A stretch of DNA of 64,000 bases from positions 434,001 to 498,000 of the forward strand of contig NZ_WMCD01000002.1 of the NCBI RefSeq assembly GCF_010994275.1, given 5' to 3'. A program made the position numbers and the translations under genes. Shown in pieces: positions 42,016 through 50,437 of the stretch. The stretch's first letter is position 1, and each line of letters starts with the position of its first letter. The notes beneath the pieces were generated by a model. The model saw only the letters and a program-made list of their open reading frames with translations. It was not told the DNA's origin and ran no database searches. This stretch comes from Cyclobacterium jeungdonense. Lineage in GTDB: Bacteria; Bacteroidota; Bacteroidia; Cytophagales; Cyclobacteriaceae.

Positions 42016-44088
42016 ATGGTGAAACTACCCAACATACAGCGGGGCAAAATTTATATCATGCTGGCCATCCTGACATGGTTCGCGCTGTTATTTGTGGACC
42101 TGGTTCGGCTTTTTGGGGAAATAAACCAAATGGAAGGGGATATTTCGCGCGAAATTACCTGGATATTGGAAATCATTTTTTTTATTATCCTCTATCTTTA
42201 TTTTAATGATTCCATCAATAAAAATGAAAACAGCAGTTTCCTAAATCTGATCTGGAGAGCAGCTTCTACTGGCCTGATTGCGACCACTACCTCATTTTTG
42301 ATCATTTATTTTTATTACCTGCTGGCTGGAAGTCGCTTGTCGGATGACCCCTTGTTAAGGAATTTTTTCTATCACGTAAACTTTGCCCTGACCTCTTTGT
42401 TCTTGATCTCCGCTGCACTTTTGTGGAAGCACCTGATTCTTTACCAAAAAAGCAAGGCCGTGGTGCAACAGTGGCAGGCTTACGAAGTCATTCTGCTTAT
42501 TAGCATGTTTTTCGTCCTGATCAATCAGGAAAGCTACGATTATGGTTTTATGTTTGGCCTTATTTTTCTGGTTATTTATGGAGTCATTTTGTCTGTAAAC
42601 CTAAAATGGATTCCTTACCTGACTTTTCGGGAAAAGTGGAAGTCTATTTTGTTTCTTGCCATTATCATTGTCTGTACGGCCTACCTATTAGTACAATTGG
42701 TGTCGTATAACCAGAAAAACATTGATTTTGTCAACCTTAGTGAAAACCTATTTCTATTGGGGCTCTTTGCCTTTGTTTTGATTTACGCTGTGTTCAGTTT
42801 TCTGGTAACTTTGTTTAACCTGCCCACCTCCTCGGTTTTTGAACAGAAACTGACGGAAGCCATTAGTTTCCAGAAATTAAGTCAGTCCATTCAGCCAGGT
42901 GAAAATGAGGAGCAAGTCTTGGATATATTGATGGACAGTAGCATGAGTGCCGCCTACGTAGATGCTGCCTGGTTGGAACTCCATGCCCAGGAGGAAGAAG
43001 ATCTGCCCGGCAAGATCCTACATCAAAAATTTATAAGTAATGGGGAAAGGCAGGAGCTCATGGCCACACTAAAAAAAACAGAACCTTTTGCAAGTTACCT
43101 AAACGAACAAAAAAATGGCAAGCTGGAATATATTTACGGTAAGATACCTCACGAAACCTTTCAATCTGTATTGATCATTCCCATACGTGCAAACAAAAAA
43201 ATCCTGGGAGACCTCTTTTTGCTCAAAGAAGTGAAAGATGGGTTTAATAAAGAAATGATTAATATCATATCCACCTTTGTGGGCCAAACTTCCATCTCCA
43301 TTGAAAACTACCGTCTCCTGAACGAGGCCATCAGAAATGAGCGGTATCGGGAAGAATTGGAAATTGCCCAGCGAGTTCAGCGAAGCCTTTTGCCTTCTGA
43401 ATTGCATCACAATGAATGCTTCGAAATAGACGGGTTTTCCGCCGCCGCTGACGAAGTTGGAGGGGATTATTACGAAACGTATTCCTTTGACCGGGATCAT
43501 TTTGCGCTTATTATCGGGGATGTGTCGGGAAAAGGAACTTCTGCGGCTTTCAATATGTCCCAAATGAAGGGCGTATTTCATAGCCTGGTACAGCTAAACC
43601 TAAGCCCGAAAGATTTCCTTACAAAAGCCAATAGTGCCCTGAGCCGCTGTCTGGAGAAAAACAATTTCATTACCACCACGTATTACACGGTCAATACCAT
43701 TGAAAAAGAGATTCACTTTGCACGGGCGGGTCATTGTCCAACGCTGTATTATTCCAGGGAAAAGGGGGCCGCACGATTTCTCAACATTAAAGGAATGGGG
43801 TTGGGAATTGTTAGAAACGAAAGTTTCGAACAATATATCGAAGAAGGGAAGTTACATTTTCAGTCCGGAGATGTCATGGTATTGTACACAGACGGGATCG
43901 TGGAGGCCAAAAATGAGATAGGTCAGGAGTTTGGATACGACAATTTGCGAAACCTTCTGGACCTTAATTACCACTTGCCTGCCCGGGAAATCAGGACTAA
44001 AATAATTGAATCCGTTTTTGCATTTGTAGGAAAAGAAATACTGCCAGATGATGATTATTCCTTACTGGCAATCAAATTTAAAGCATAA
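42016..44088 (+). CDS. Membrane-bound SpoIIE-type PP2C serine phosphatase
   Basis: A 690-residue protein. About seven or eight helices (residues 15-270) are followed by a GAF-like segment (about 285-430) and a SpoIIE/PP2C phosphatase domain (about 460-690). The metal-binding motifs are ADEVGGDYYE, IIGDVSGKGTSAAFNMSQ, ARAGHCPTLYYS, VLYTDGIVEAKN and LPDDDYSLLAIKF. Such phosphatases dephosphorylate STAS anti-anti-sigma proteins in partner-switching pathways. The STAS gene follows after 31 bp and an RsbW-like kinase gene overlaps that, so the three make one signalling unit. The membrane part is the likely sensor. Confidence 0.93.
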   Translation: MVKLPNIQRGKIYIMLAILTWFALLFVDLVRLFGEINQMEGDISREITWILEIIFFIILYLYFNDSINKNENSSFLNLIWRAASTGLIATTTSFLIIYFYYLLAGSRLSDDPLLRNFFYHVNFALTSLFLISAALLWKHLILYQKSKAVVQQWQAYEVILLISMFFVLINQESYDYGFMFGLIFLVIYGVILSVNLKWIPYLTFREKWKSILFLAIIIVCTAYLLVQLVSYNQKNIDFVNLSENLFLLGLFAFVLIYAVFSFLVTLFNLPTSSVFEQKLTEAISFQKLSQSIQPGENEEQVLDILMDSSMSAAYVDAAWLELHAQEEEDLPGKILHQKFISNGERQELMATLKKTEPFASYLNEQKNGKLEYIYGKIPHETFQSVLIIPIRANKKILGDLFLLKEVKDGFNKEMINIISTFVGQTSISIENYRLLNEAIRNERYREELEIAQRVQRSLLPSELHHNECFEIDGFSAAADEVGGDYYETYSFDRDHFALIIGDVSGKGTSAAFNMSQMKGVFHSLVQLNLSPKDFLTKANSALSRCLEKNNFITTTYYTVNTIEKEIHFARAGHCPTLYYSREKGAARFLNIKGMGLGIVRNESFEQYIEEGKLHFQSGDVMVLYTDGIVEAKNEIGQEFGYDNLRNLLDLNYHLPAREIRTKIIESVFAFVGKEILPDDDYSLLAIKFKA

Positions 44089-44119
44089 ACTTAATCATGT
44101 GTAAAGCGTATAATCGAGT

Positions 44120-44464
44120 ATGTTATCAATCAATATGACGGGTGCCCGGGACCACCTGGTAATTGCACTGAACGGAGAGGTGGATGCCAGTAATTCGGTA
44201 GAGCTGGATGAGGTAATTCAGGAGGCACTTTCGGGAAGCACTCAAAAAATTCTGGTAGATGGCAGAAATCTGGAATACATTTCCTCTGCAGGTTTGGGGG
44301 TGTTTATGTCCTATCTGGAAGACTTCCGGGAGAAGGAGGTAGCTTTTGTTATTTTTGGTTTGAACGACAAAGTAATGAATGTCTTTCATATACTTGGTCT
44401 GGACCAGCTCATTCGAATTAAAAACACCCAGGAGGAAGCCGAAGAATCGCTGTATGACGCATGA
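44120..44464 (+). CDS. STAS-domain anti-sigma factor antagonist
   Basis: A 114-residue single-domain STAS protein of the SpoIIAA/RsbV type. The phosphorylation site is in NLEYISSAGLGVFMSYLED, with Ser55/Ser56 as the candidate residue. In known systems the kinase phosphorylates this Ser, the SpoIIE-type phosphatase reverses it, and the unphosphorylated form binds the anti-sigma factor. Both partners are encoded on either side. It overlaps the kinase gene by 11 bp. Confidence 0.93.
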   Translation: MLSINMTGARDHLVIALNGEVDASNSVELDEVIQEALSGSTQKILVDGRNLEYISSAGLGVFMSYLEDFREKEVAFVIFGLNDKVMNVFHILGLDQLIRIKNTQEEAEESLYDA

Positions 44465-44870
44465 ACTAAAGCTATATTGCGAAAAAAGCCGGTTGGCCGA
44501 ACTGCGATCCTTTATCGCTGAGGTCCTGGTTCCCACCCAGCTCAGTGCCATCAGTCAAAATCAGTTGATTTTAGCAGTAGAAGAGGTATGTGCGAACCTA
44601 ATTATTCATTCACATGACTGTAATCCGCAAAGTTATATCTGGCTTACAATTCATTTAAACTCCGATCGAATCATTTTTGAAATCAAAGATTCGGGAAAAG
44701 CATTCAATATTATCGAGTATAAATCCCCCGAAATCAATGCGGTGGTCAGGGAAAAAAGAAAAGGGGGACTCGGCCTGCTTTTGGTGCGAAAAATCATGGA
44801 TAAAATCGAATTTGAGACTGACCACACTTTCAATACCTGCCGGTTGATTAAAAAGCTGAAATCCAAATAA
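44454..44870 (+). CDS. RsbW/SpoIIAB-like anti-sigma kinase (HATPase)
   Basis: A 138-residue GHKL ATPase. Motifs are LAVEEVCANLIIHSH (N box), FEIKDSGKAFNI (G1) and KRKGGLGLLLVRKIMDKIEF (G2 region). It would phosphorylate the STAS protein and, in classical systems, hold a sigma factor. The start is taken at the ATG at 44454 (MTHELKLYCEKS), which overlaps the STAS stop by 11 bp. The frame is open upstream, but that stretch lies within the STAS gene. No alternative sigma factor gene is in the window, so the output target is unknown. Confidence 0.92.
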   Translation: MTHELKLYCEKSRLAELRSFIAEVLVPTQLSAISQNQLILAVEEVCANLIIHSHDCNPQSYIWLTIHLNSDRIIFEIKDSGKAFNIIEYKSPEINAVVREKRKGGLGLLLVRKIMDKIEFETDHTFNTCRLIKKLKSK

Positions 44871-44959
44871 ATGTTAAATCCTTTCACATATCCCCTCCAT
44901 CGCCCCGTATTGTGGGGTAAAATTCGTAACATTGCGGATTAGAAAGTATCTTTTGTCCT

Positions 44960-46963
44960 ATGAATTTAACGCATGTATGTTTCCTTTTTTGGGGAATTTT
45001 ATCTGCCAGTGCGGCTCAGGTTCCTGATAAATTCAGTGATAATCTGCAGCCATCGGACTATTTAATCAAAATTGCCGATTCACCTTCAGACAGAGAGGAG
45101 TTTCTTTATATACTAAATAAAAACCGGCAAAATCAGGAAGGAGCTCTAAGCAAAACGGAATTTGAAGAAAATTTCAACCTGTTTATTGATTATAAGCTTA
45201 AGGTGAAACATGCCATGGAGCTTGGGCTGGATAAATCAGAAGAATTTCAAACTGAATTTGAATCCTTTCAGAAAGAACTAATCAAACCCTACCTGCTGGA
45301 AAACGACTTGCAGGAGGGTGAGTTAAGAAGGGTCTATGACCGGATGCAGGAAATGGTAAAGGCCAGTCATATTTTACTTCAGTTTCCTCCCAATGCCAGC
45401 ACCGAAGATTCCATTGCTGTCTTCAGAATGGCGGAGAAACTCAAAGCAGCAGCGGAGAACGGAGAAGACTTTTCTGAACTGGCAGTACTTCATTCAGAGG
45501 ACCCTTCTGCCCAAACCAATAAGGGCAACCTGGGATACTTTACCGCCCTTCAAATGGTGTTACCCTTTGAGGAAGCTGCTTATTCGTTATCTGTTGGAGA
45601 AATTTCGGATCCTGTAATCTCCAATTTTGGCTACCATATCATTCGGCTAGAAGATCGCCGGCCAAATCCCGGACAACTGCGGGTATCCCACTTGTTGATC
45701 CGTATTAATCCGGAGCAGCCGGAAACCGAGGCACTGGCCCAACGAAAAATAGCGGAGCTTTATCAAAAAGTACAAGCAAACCCGGAAACCTGGCAGGAAC
45801 TGGTGAGCACCTTTTCGGAAGATACCGGCAGCAAGTCCAATCTAGGCCTGGTACCTTGGTTTGGGGTGGGTTCCCTGGTTCCTGAATTTGAACAGGCTGC
45901 CTTTTCACTCGACAGTCCGGGAGCTATTTCCAGGCCGGTCAAAACCCAATATGGCTATCACCTGCTGCGATTAGAAGACCAACGTCCGGTACCTCCTTTC
46001 GAAGAGGCAATGCCCACGATAAAATCCCGAATCCTTCGTGATAGCCGCTCAGAGATGCTTCGCAGCCAGGTACTGGCACAACAAAAATCAAAATTTGGAG
46101 TACGTGAAAATTCAGCCCTCTGGAAAAAAATCGAGGAATTAGTAAGGTCCAGTCAGGGAAAAGCTGCCGGTGTATTGCTGGGTAGCCTGGAAACAGCTGA
46201 ATGGAAGCAAGATAGCCTTGTATGGTCGGAAGGGAAACAGGCAAACTCTCAGGACTTTGCCCGGTTCCTGGAATCTCAAATCGGATCCACTGAATCGGTG
46301 GTTCAGCAGCCCTTTGATTTCTGGTACGAGCGGTTTATTACAGCGCTGCTTAGCGAATGGGAAGAAGCGCATCTGTATGCTAGCAATCAGGAATACCGGC
46401 AACTGGTGAATGAATACCGGAATGGCATGCTGCTGTTTGAGTTGATGAACAATGAAGTGTGGCAAAAAGCCGTCGATGATAGTCTTGGACAACGGTACTA
46501 TTTTCAGGGAAACCGGGAGACGTACCGCTGGGAAGAACGCCTGCCTGCCCTTATTTTGAAAGCGGATGCAGGCAAGGACCTGTCGGAGGTCAAAAGCTGG
46601 CTCTCTGCCCAGCCCTATAGTGAGGAACTGGAAGAAAAGGTAAAAGAAAGATTCCTTCGGGAAGATCCATTAAAATTTACCCATGAGCAAGGGGTCTTTG
46701 AGATTTCTAAAAAAGAAATTCTTTCTAAACTGAATCCGGACCAATCCTTCCATACGATCACAAAAAATGGAGAAACGATATTGGTAGTAACAGGGAAAAA
46801 AATCCCTGCGAAACTGAAAGCCTTTGAAGAAACCAGGGGCAAATTGATTCAGGATTACCAGCAATTTCTGGAAAAAAACTTACTTGCTACGTTAAGAAAA
46901 ACATACACCATCCAAATCAACGAGGATGAAAAAGAAACTACATATCGGGAACTTGAGAAGTAA
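44960..46963 (+). CDS. Periplasmic peptidyl-prolyl isomerase with two parvulin domains
   Basis: A 667-residue exported protein (signal peptide ending SAA-QV at about residue 19). After a SurA-like helical N-terminal part, two parvulin (PpiC) domains follow: about 134-235 (KASHILLQFPP, LHSEDPSAQTNKGNLGYF, SNFGYHIIRLEDRRP) and about 245-345 (RVSHLLIRINPE, FSEDTGSKSNLGLVPWF, TQYGYHLLRLEDQRP). The remaining 320 residues have no domain I recognise. It is the first of three overlapping foldase genes; the next start lies 38 bp inside its 3' end. It likely assists folding of outer-membrane or secreted proteins. Confidence 0.92.
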   Translation: MNLTHVCFLFWGILSASAAQVPDKFSDNLQPSDYLIKIADSPSDREEFLYILNKNRQNQEGALSKTEFEENFNLFIDYKLKVKHAMELGLDKSEEFQTEFESFQKELIKPYLLENDLQEGELRRVYDRMQEMVKASHILLQFPPNASTEDSIAVFRMAEKLKAAAENGEDFSELAVLHSEDPSAQTNKGNLGYFTALQMVLPFEEAAYSLSVGEISDPVISNFGYHIIRLEDRRPNPGQLRVSHLLIRINPEQPETEALAQRKIAELYQKVQANPETWQELVSTFSEDTGSKSNLGLVPWFGVGSLVPEFEQAAFSLDSPGAISRPVKTQYGYHLLRLEDQRPVPPFEEAMPTIKSRILRDSRSEMLRSQVLAQQKSKFGVRENSALWKKIEELVRSSQGKAAGVLLGSLETAEWKQDSLVWSEGKQANSQDFARFLESQIGSTESVVQQPFDFWYERFITALLSEWEEAHLYASNQEYRQLVNEYRNGMLLFELMNNEVWQKAVDDSLGQRYYFQGNRETYRWEERLPALILKADAGKDLSEVKSWLSAQPYSEELEEKVKERFLREDPLKFTHEQGVFEISKKEILSKLNPDQSFHTITKNGETILVVTGKKIPAKLKAFEETRGKLIQDYQQFLEKNLLATLRKTYTIQINEDEKETTYRELEK

Positions 46964-47822
46964 GGCGGTGCTGGCGTTAAGCGGTTTACTGCTGCTTGGC
47001 TCATGCGATTTTTTCCGGATCAAAACCGAGGAAGAAGACCCGGATAACCCCGTGGTGGCGTCAGTAGGAACAGCCCAGCTGTACCTGGACGATATTGATC
47101 ATATTAGCAAAGAAATGGCAACTGGGCTGGACTCCGCAGACCTCGTAAACCGGTATGTACAGAGCTGGATTAAGAAGCAATTGATGATCCGCGAAGCAAG
47201 GGAAAACATCACTTTGGACGAAGCAGAAATCAATCGCAAACTCCTGGATTATCGCTACGCACTGATAGCCTATGAATACGAAAAAAAGGTCGTTGAGGAA
47301 AGTCTGGACAGAGAAATTACGCCTCAAGAAATTGCCGCCTACTACGAAGCTAATAAGCAAAACTTTGCCTTAAAAGAGATAATTGTGCGAACAAATTATA
47401 TCAAGCTGGAAAAATCCCTGCCACAAAAAAGGCAGCTGGAACGATTGCTGGGTAATGACCGGGAGGAGCAAAACAATGAACTAAAGGACTTTGCCATTCG
47501 TTATGCAAACAATTATTTCATTGAGGATTCTACCTGGGTTAAATTCGATGACATTATCATCAATACTCCCCTTACTCAGAACAACAATCAGGTACAACTC
47601 CTTCAAAACGAACGATTAATCAATGTAGACGACGAGACCTACTCGTACTATTTTAAGATTCTGGAATACCGACTGCAGGATCAGGTTCCTCCTCTTGAAT
47701 TTGTCAGAGACGAAATTTCGAAGATTATCGTTAACAAGAGAAGAGTGGAACTAGCTGACAAATTAAAAAGAGATATTTACAACCATGCACTTGAAAATAA
47801 TGAGTTTACCATTTATGAATAA
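46926..47822 (+). CDS. SurA-N-like lipoprotein without parvulin domain
   Basis: A 298-residue predicted lipoprotein (lipobox LLGSC at about residue 28). The segment DNPVVASVGTAQLYLDDIDHI, then WIKKQLMIREARENITLDEA, and the DREITPQEIAAYYEANKQNF stretch follow the pattern of SurA/PrsA N-terminal chaperone domains. The conserved parvulin segments (SHIL, GGDLGxF, GxHI) are missing, so it probably acts as a chaperone rather than an isomerase. It overlaps the preceding gene by 38 bp and the following surA-like gene by 8 bp, suggesting tightly coupled expression. Confidence 0.83.
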   Translation: MKKKLHIGNLRSKAVLALSGLLLLGSCDFFRIKTEEEDPDNPVVASVGTAQLYLDDIDHISKEMATGLDSADLVNRYVQSWIKKQLMIREARENITLDEAEINRKLLDYRYALIAYEYEKKVVEESLDREITPQEIAAYYEANKQNFALKEIIVRTNYIKLEKSLPQKRQLERLLGNDREEQNNELKDFAIRYANNYFIEDSTWVKFDDIIINTPLTQNNNQVQLLQNERLINVDDETYSYYFKILEYRLQDQVPPLEFVRDEISKIIVNKRRVELADKLKRDIYNHALENNEFTIYE

Positions 47823-49239
47823 CTGGTCCGGAAAACTAACCGTACTATTGCTTGCAGGACTTGTATTCAGCCAGTTCGCTTGGGCGCAAGAAACTGATAA
47901 CACCCTAGCTAGCAGCGAAAAACCAGCTTCTGAGGAAAAGCCAAGCGGACAGGTGCTGGATAAAATTATCGCAAAAGTCGACAACTACATCATTTTGGAA
48001 TCCGATTTGCAAAAAGCTTACCTGGAAGCCATCTCTCAGGCACAGCAGGGGATGGAAACACCCACACGATGCCAAATATTTGAATCCCTGCTTATCAATA
48101 AGCTGATGATGGCAAAATCGGAAATCGATTCGGTAATCGTCTCGGAAGCGGAAGTGATCATCCAAACCGATCAACGGTTCAGTATGGTACTGCAGCAATT
48201 TGGAGGCGACGAGGAAACCCTGATTGAGGCCTATGGCAAAACTGCCGATCAGCTAAAAAGTGAAATTCAGGATGCTGTAAAAGAACAGATGGTCGTGCAA
48301 AAAATGCAGGGAGTCATTACAGAGGGCCTGGAAGTTTCTCCCAATGACGTAAGACAATTTTACGGATCCATACCCAATGATTCGCTTCCCTTTTTCTCGG
48401 CCGAGGTGACGGTAGGACAGATTGTCAAAAAGCCCGAAGTAAGCCAGGCTGAAAAAGACAAGGTAGTAGAAGAACTGCTTTCCATCAAGCAGCGTATTTT
48501 GGATGGGGATGCTGATTTTGCAAGTATGGCCACCCAATATTCCGAAGACCCTGCTTCTGCAGCTCAGGGAGGTGATTTGGGCTTTTTCAAAAGAGGTGAA
48601 CTAGCCCCGGAATACGAAGCAACGGTGTATGAATTGAAACCGGGAGAAATCAGTGATCCCGTGGAGACCATGTTTGGCTTTCACATGATTCAACTTCTGG
48701 AAAGAAGGGGAAATACCTTTAATTCTAGGCATATTTTACGCATTCCTACCCCCTCAGAAAATGATATTGAAAAGGCTGAAAGGTATCTTGACAGCCTGAG
48801 GCAACTGATAGTGGAAGAAAAAATAACCTTCGCCAAGGCTGCCAAAGAATATTCAGATGACAGAGAGACTTCCGATAATGGCGGCTTCTTTACCGATCCC
48901 GGAACCGGGTCTAATAAATTGACATTACGAACATTGGAAGACCCGGTGCTCTATTTTACCTTGGACAGTATGGAGGTAGGTACTCTTACCCAGCCTATAC
49001 GCTATGATGACGTAGACCCCCGAACCGGCCGATCCGAGCCGGGCGTTCGCCTTCTGTTTTACAAAGAGCGATTTCCCGCCCACAGGGCTAATCTTTCGGA
49101 CGATTACGAAAAATTAAAAGCCGCTGCCCGCAGGAAAAAGGAAGAGGAGATTTTATCTAATTGGTTTGTATTGGCCAAAGAGGAGGTATTTATAGATATT
49201 GACCCTCAATACGATCGATGTGAAGCGCTGAAAAATTAA
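47815..49239 (+). CDS. surA: SurA-like periplasmic chaperone/peptidyl-prolyl isomerase
   Basis: With the ATG at 47815 the protein has 474 residues: a signal peptide (MNNWSGKLTVLLLAG, cleavage after AWA), a SurA N-terminal domain (LDKIIAKVDNYIILESDLQKAY at about 42-63), a first parvulin domain (YSEDPASAAQGGDLGFF, GFHMIQLLERRG) and a second, more divergent one (SRHILRIPTP, YSDDRETSDNGGFF). In-frame ATGs at 47785 and 47800 would add a short N-terminal extension; 47815 gives the best signal peptide and an ATGAATAA overlap with the upstream gene. SurA delivers outer-membrane proteins to the BAM machinery. Confidence 0.92.
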   Translation: MNNWSGKLTVLLLAGLVFSQFAWAQETDNTLASSEKPASEEKPSGQVLDKIIAKVDNYIILESDLQKAYLEAISQAQQGMETPTRCQIFESLLINKLMMAKSEIDSVIVSEAEVIIQTDQRFSMVLQQFGGDEETLIEAYGKTADQLKSEIQDAVKEQMVVQKMQGVITEGLEVSPNDVRQFYGSIPNDSLPFFSAEVTVGQIVKKPEVSQAEKDKVVEELLSIKQRILDGDADFASMATQYSEDPASAAQGGDLGFFKRGELAPEYEATVYELKPGEISDPVETMFGFHMIQLLERRGNTFNSRHILRIPTPSENDIEKAERYLDSLRQLIVEEKITFAKAAKEYSDDRETSDNGGFFTDPGTGSNKLTLRTLEDPVLYFTLDSMEVGTLTQPIRYDDVDPRTGRSEPGVRLLFYKERFPAHRANLSDDYEKLKAAARRKKEEEILSNWFVLAKEEVFIDIDPQYDRCEALKN

Positions 49240-49470
49240 ATTAAAAATTCCAAGCAGGGTTGGACGGAACGGAGCTCCCACTATCAGCTTATTCCGGCGA
49301 GTAAGGTAAAATCGAGCGTCACTGGCATCTGCGAAAGGCCGATCCCACTGTTGAGCTTGCTTGCGGTTATAAAAACACCAACGGTATTTTAATCGGGGTC
49401 GTTGCACTTGCGCTGGCCTACCCGGTACTACCAACATGGCGTTCGGTTTTCTTGCGAAACGGGAACGAAA
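49240..49470. other. Non-coding segment after surA
   Basis: About 230 bases between the surA stop and the bidirectional terminator, more GC-rich than other gaps in the window. A minus-strand frame runs from 49437 into surA, but its only other support is composition, so I do not call it a gene. No tRNA or clear small-RNA fold was recognised. Confidence 0.4.
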
Positions 49471-49506
49471 AAAGCCGTCGAGGTCTCAAAGACCTCAACG
49501 GTTTTC
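49471..49506. terminator. Bidirectional terminator between surA and the convergent transglutaminase-like gene
   Basis: CCGTCGAGGTC (49475-49485), a 5-nt loop and GACCTCAACGG (49491-49501) form an 11-bp stem with one mismatch. T residues follow on the plus strand and a six-base A-run precedes it, giving a T-run on the minus strand. It suits the convergent gene pair on either side. Confidence 0.8.
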
Positions 49507-49566
49507 AGTCACAACGAAGGGGTTTGTACGCGAACCTCTACATTCGCTTTTTCAAATTACCCAGGT

Positions 49567-50328
49567 TTAAATATTGGCAAGTACCAATTCCTGTTTTAGG
49601 AAATGGCTAAAATCCCGGATCCTTTCGGAATCGTGGTATTTCAGTGCGGTGACGGAAAATTGATACGCGGCTAGCGGATTCCCTTCATTGAAATACCGAA
49701 TCGCCTGGTTGAAGTATTGCAAGCCAAGCAGGTTTTGAAAGTTGATTTTTTGATAAATTTCAGGGGATGCAAAGGATTCTTCCGCTTTTTCTCCTTCCCA
49801 TAAAACCCTATCACCCAACTCCCCGAAATAACCACTGATATATTGTTTTTTGCGATCCGGATCCGTAATAAAACCTCCCTGAGGGTCGGTAACTTCCAGG
49901 AACAACTGATTTTCCTCTACGACGACCTGTAGAAACACATGATAGGAAGTTTCTATGACTTCGAAAGAAAATCCAAAATGGTCCAGGAGGGCCGCCAAAA
50001 TGAGTGAACCGCTGACACAGTCGTAAAGTCCTTCTGTTAAGGCATCCTGATCCAGGGTAAATTGCCTGTACTTATGAAATAGATGCTGATGTGACCGGTA
50101 AAAAATAGATCGTATCATCCTTTCGGAATTTCCAAAGCGGTCAAAATCTTTTTCTAATTTCTGATATAAGGTTGCAAAGGGACCGCTTTCGGCTACCCAG
50201 GCTTTAACCAAGGGTTGTTCCTTTTCTTCTGATGAGTTAGCGGTAATCAAGGCAGGACTCTCCCCACTCCCGGCGGCCAGCAGCCCCGGAATGCAAAACA
50301 ATCCCAACCAAAGATAAAACCAACGCAT
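49567..50328 (-). CDS. Secreted transglutaminase-like cysteine protein
   Basis: A 253-residue exported protein (signal peptide ending LLAAG, about residue 20). The centre fits the transglutaminase-like Cys-His-Asp layout: Cys104 in LYDCVSGSLILAALL, His130 in ETSYHVFLQV and Asp148 in LEVTDPQGG. Family members include proteases, amidases and inactive forms; the substrate is unknown. The C-terminal 60 residues look helical and TPR-like (YFNQAIRYFNEGNPLAAYQF). It is convergent with surA. Confidence 0.8.
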   Translation of the reverse strand: MRWFYLWLGLFCIPGLLAAGSGESPALITANSSEEKEQPLVKAWVAESGPFATLYQKLEKDFDRFGNSERMIRSIFYRSHQHLFHKYRQFTLDQDALTEGLYDCVSGSLILAALLDHFGFSFEVIETSYHVFLQVVVEENQLFLEVTDPQGGFITDPDRKKQYISGYFGELGDRVLWEGEKAEESFASPEIYQKINFQNLLGLQYFNQAIRYFNEGNPLAAYQFSVTALKYHDSERIRDFSHFLKQELVLANI

Positions 50329-50382
50329 GCCTCTAAATTAATCTAATGTTAACTTAAGTTAACAATTTATTAACATAGAAAC

Positions 50383-50421
50383 AAAAAAAGTATCCCTTCT
50401 ATTTCGAAAGGATACTTTTTA
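50383..50421 (-). terminator. Terminator of the TonB-dependent receptor gene
   Basis: On the minus strand AAGTATCC-TTTC and GAAG-GGATACTT pair around a short loop and are followed by a T-run (complement of 50383-50389). It begins 17 bp after the receptor stop. Confidence 0.8.
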
Positions 50422-50437
50422 AGGGTTTAAAACGGTA

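Noticed and set aside
43099..43581. Minus-strand open frame of 160 codons
   Set aside because: Antisense to the SpoIIE-type phosphatase domain, no motif and no start context.
44379..44870. Longer RsbW-like protein with 25 extra residues
   Set aside because: The extra part is STAS coding sequence read in another frame; the ATG at 44454 gives the normal domain start.
49153..49437. Minus-strand frame of 94 codons spanning the surA end and the gap
   Set aside because: A third of it is antisense to surA and it shows no recognised domain; kept only as a note on a possible repeat.
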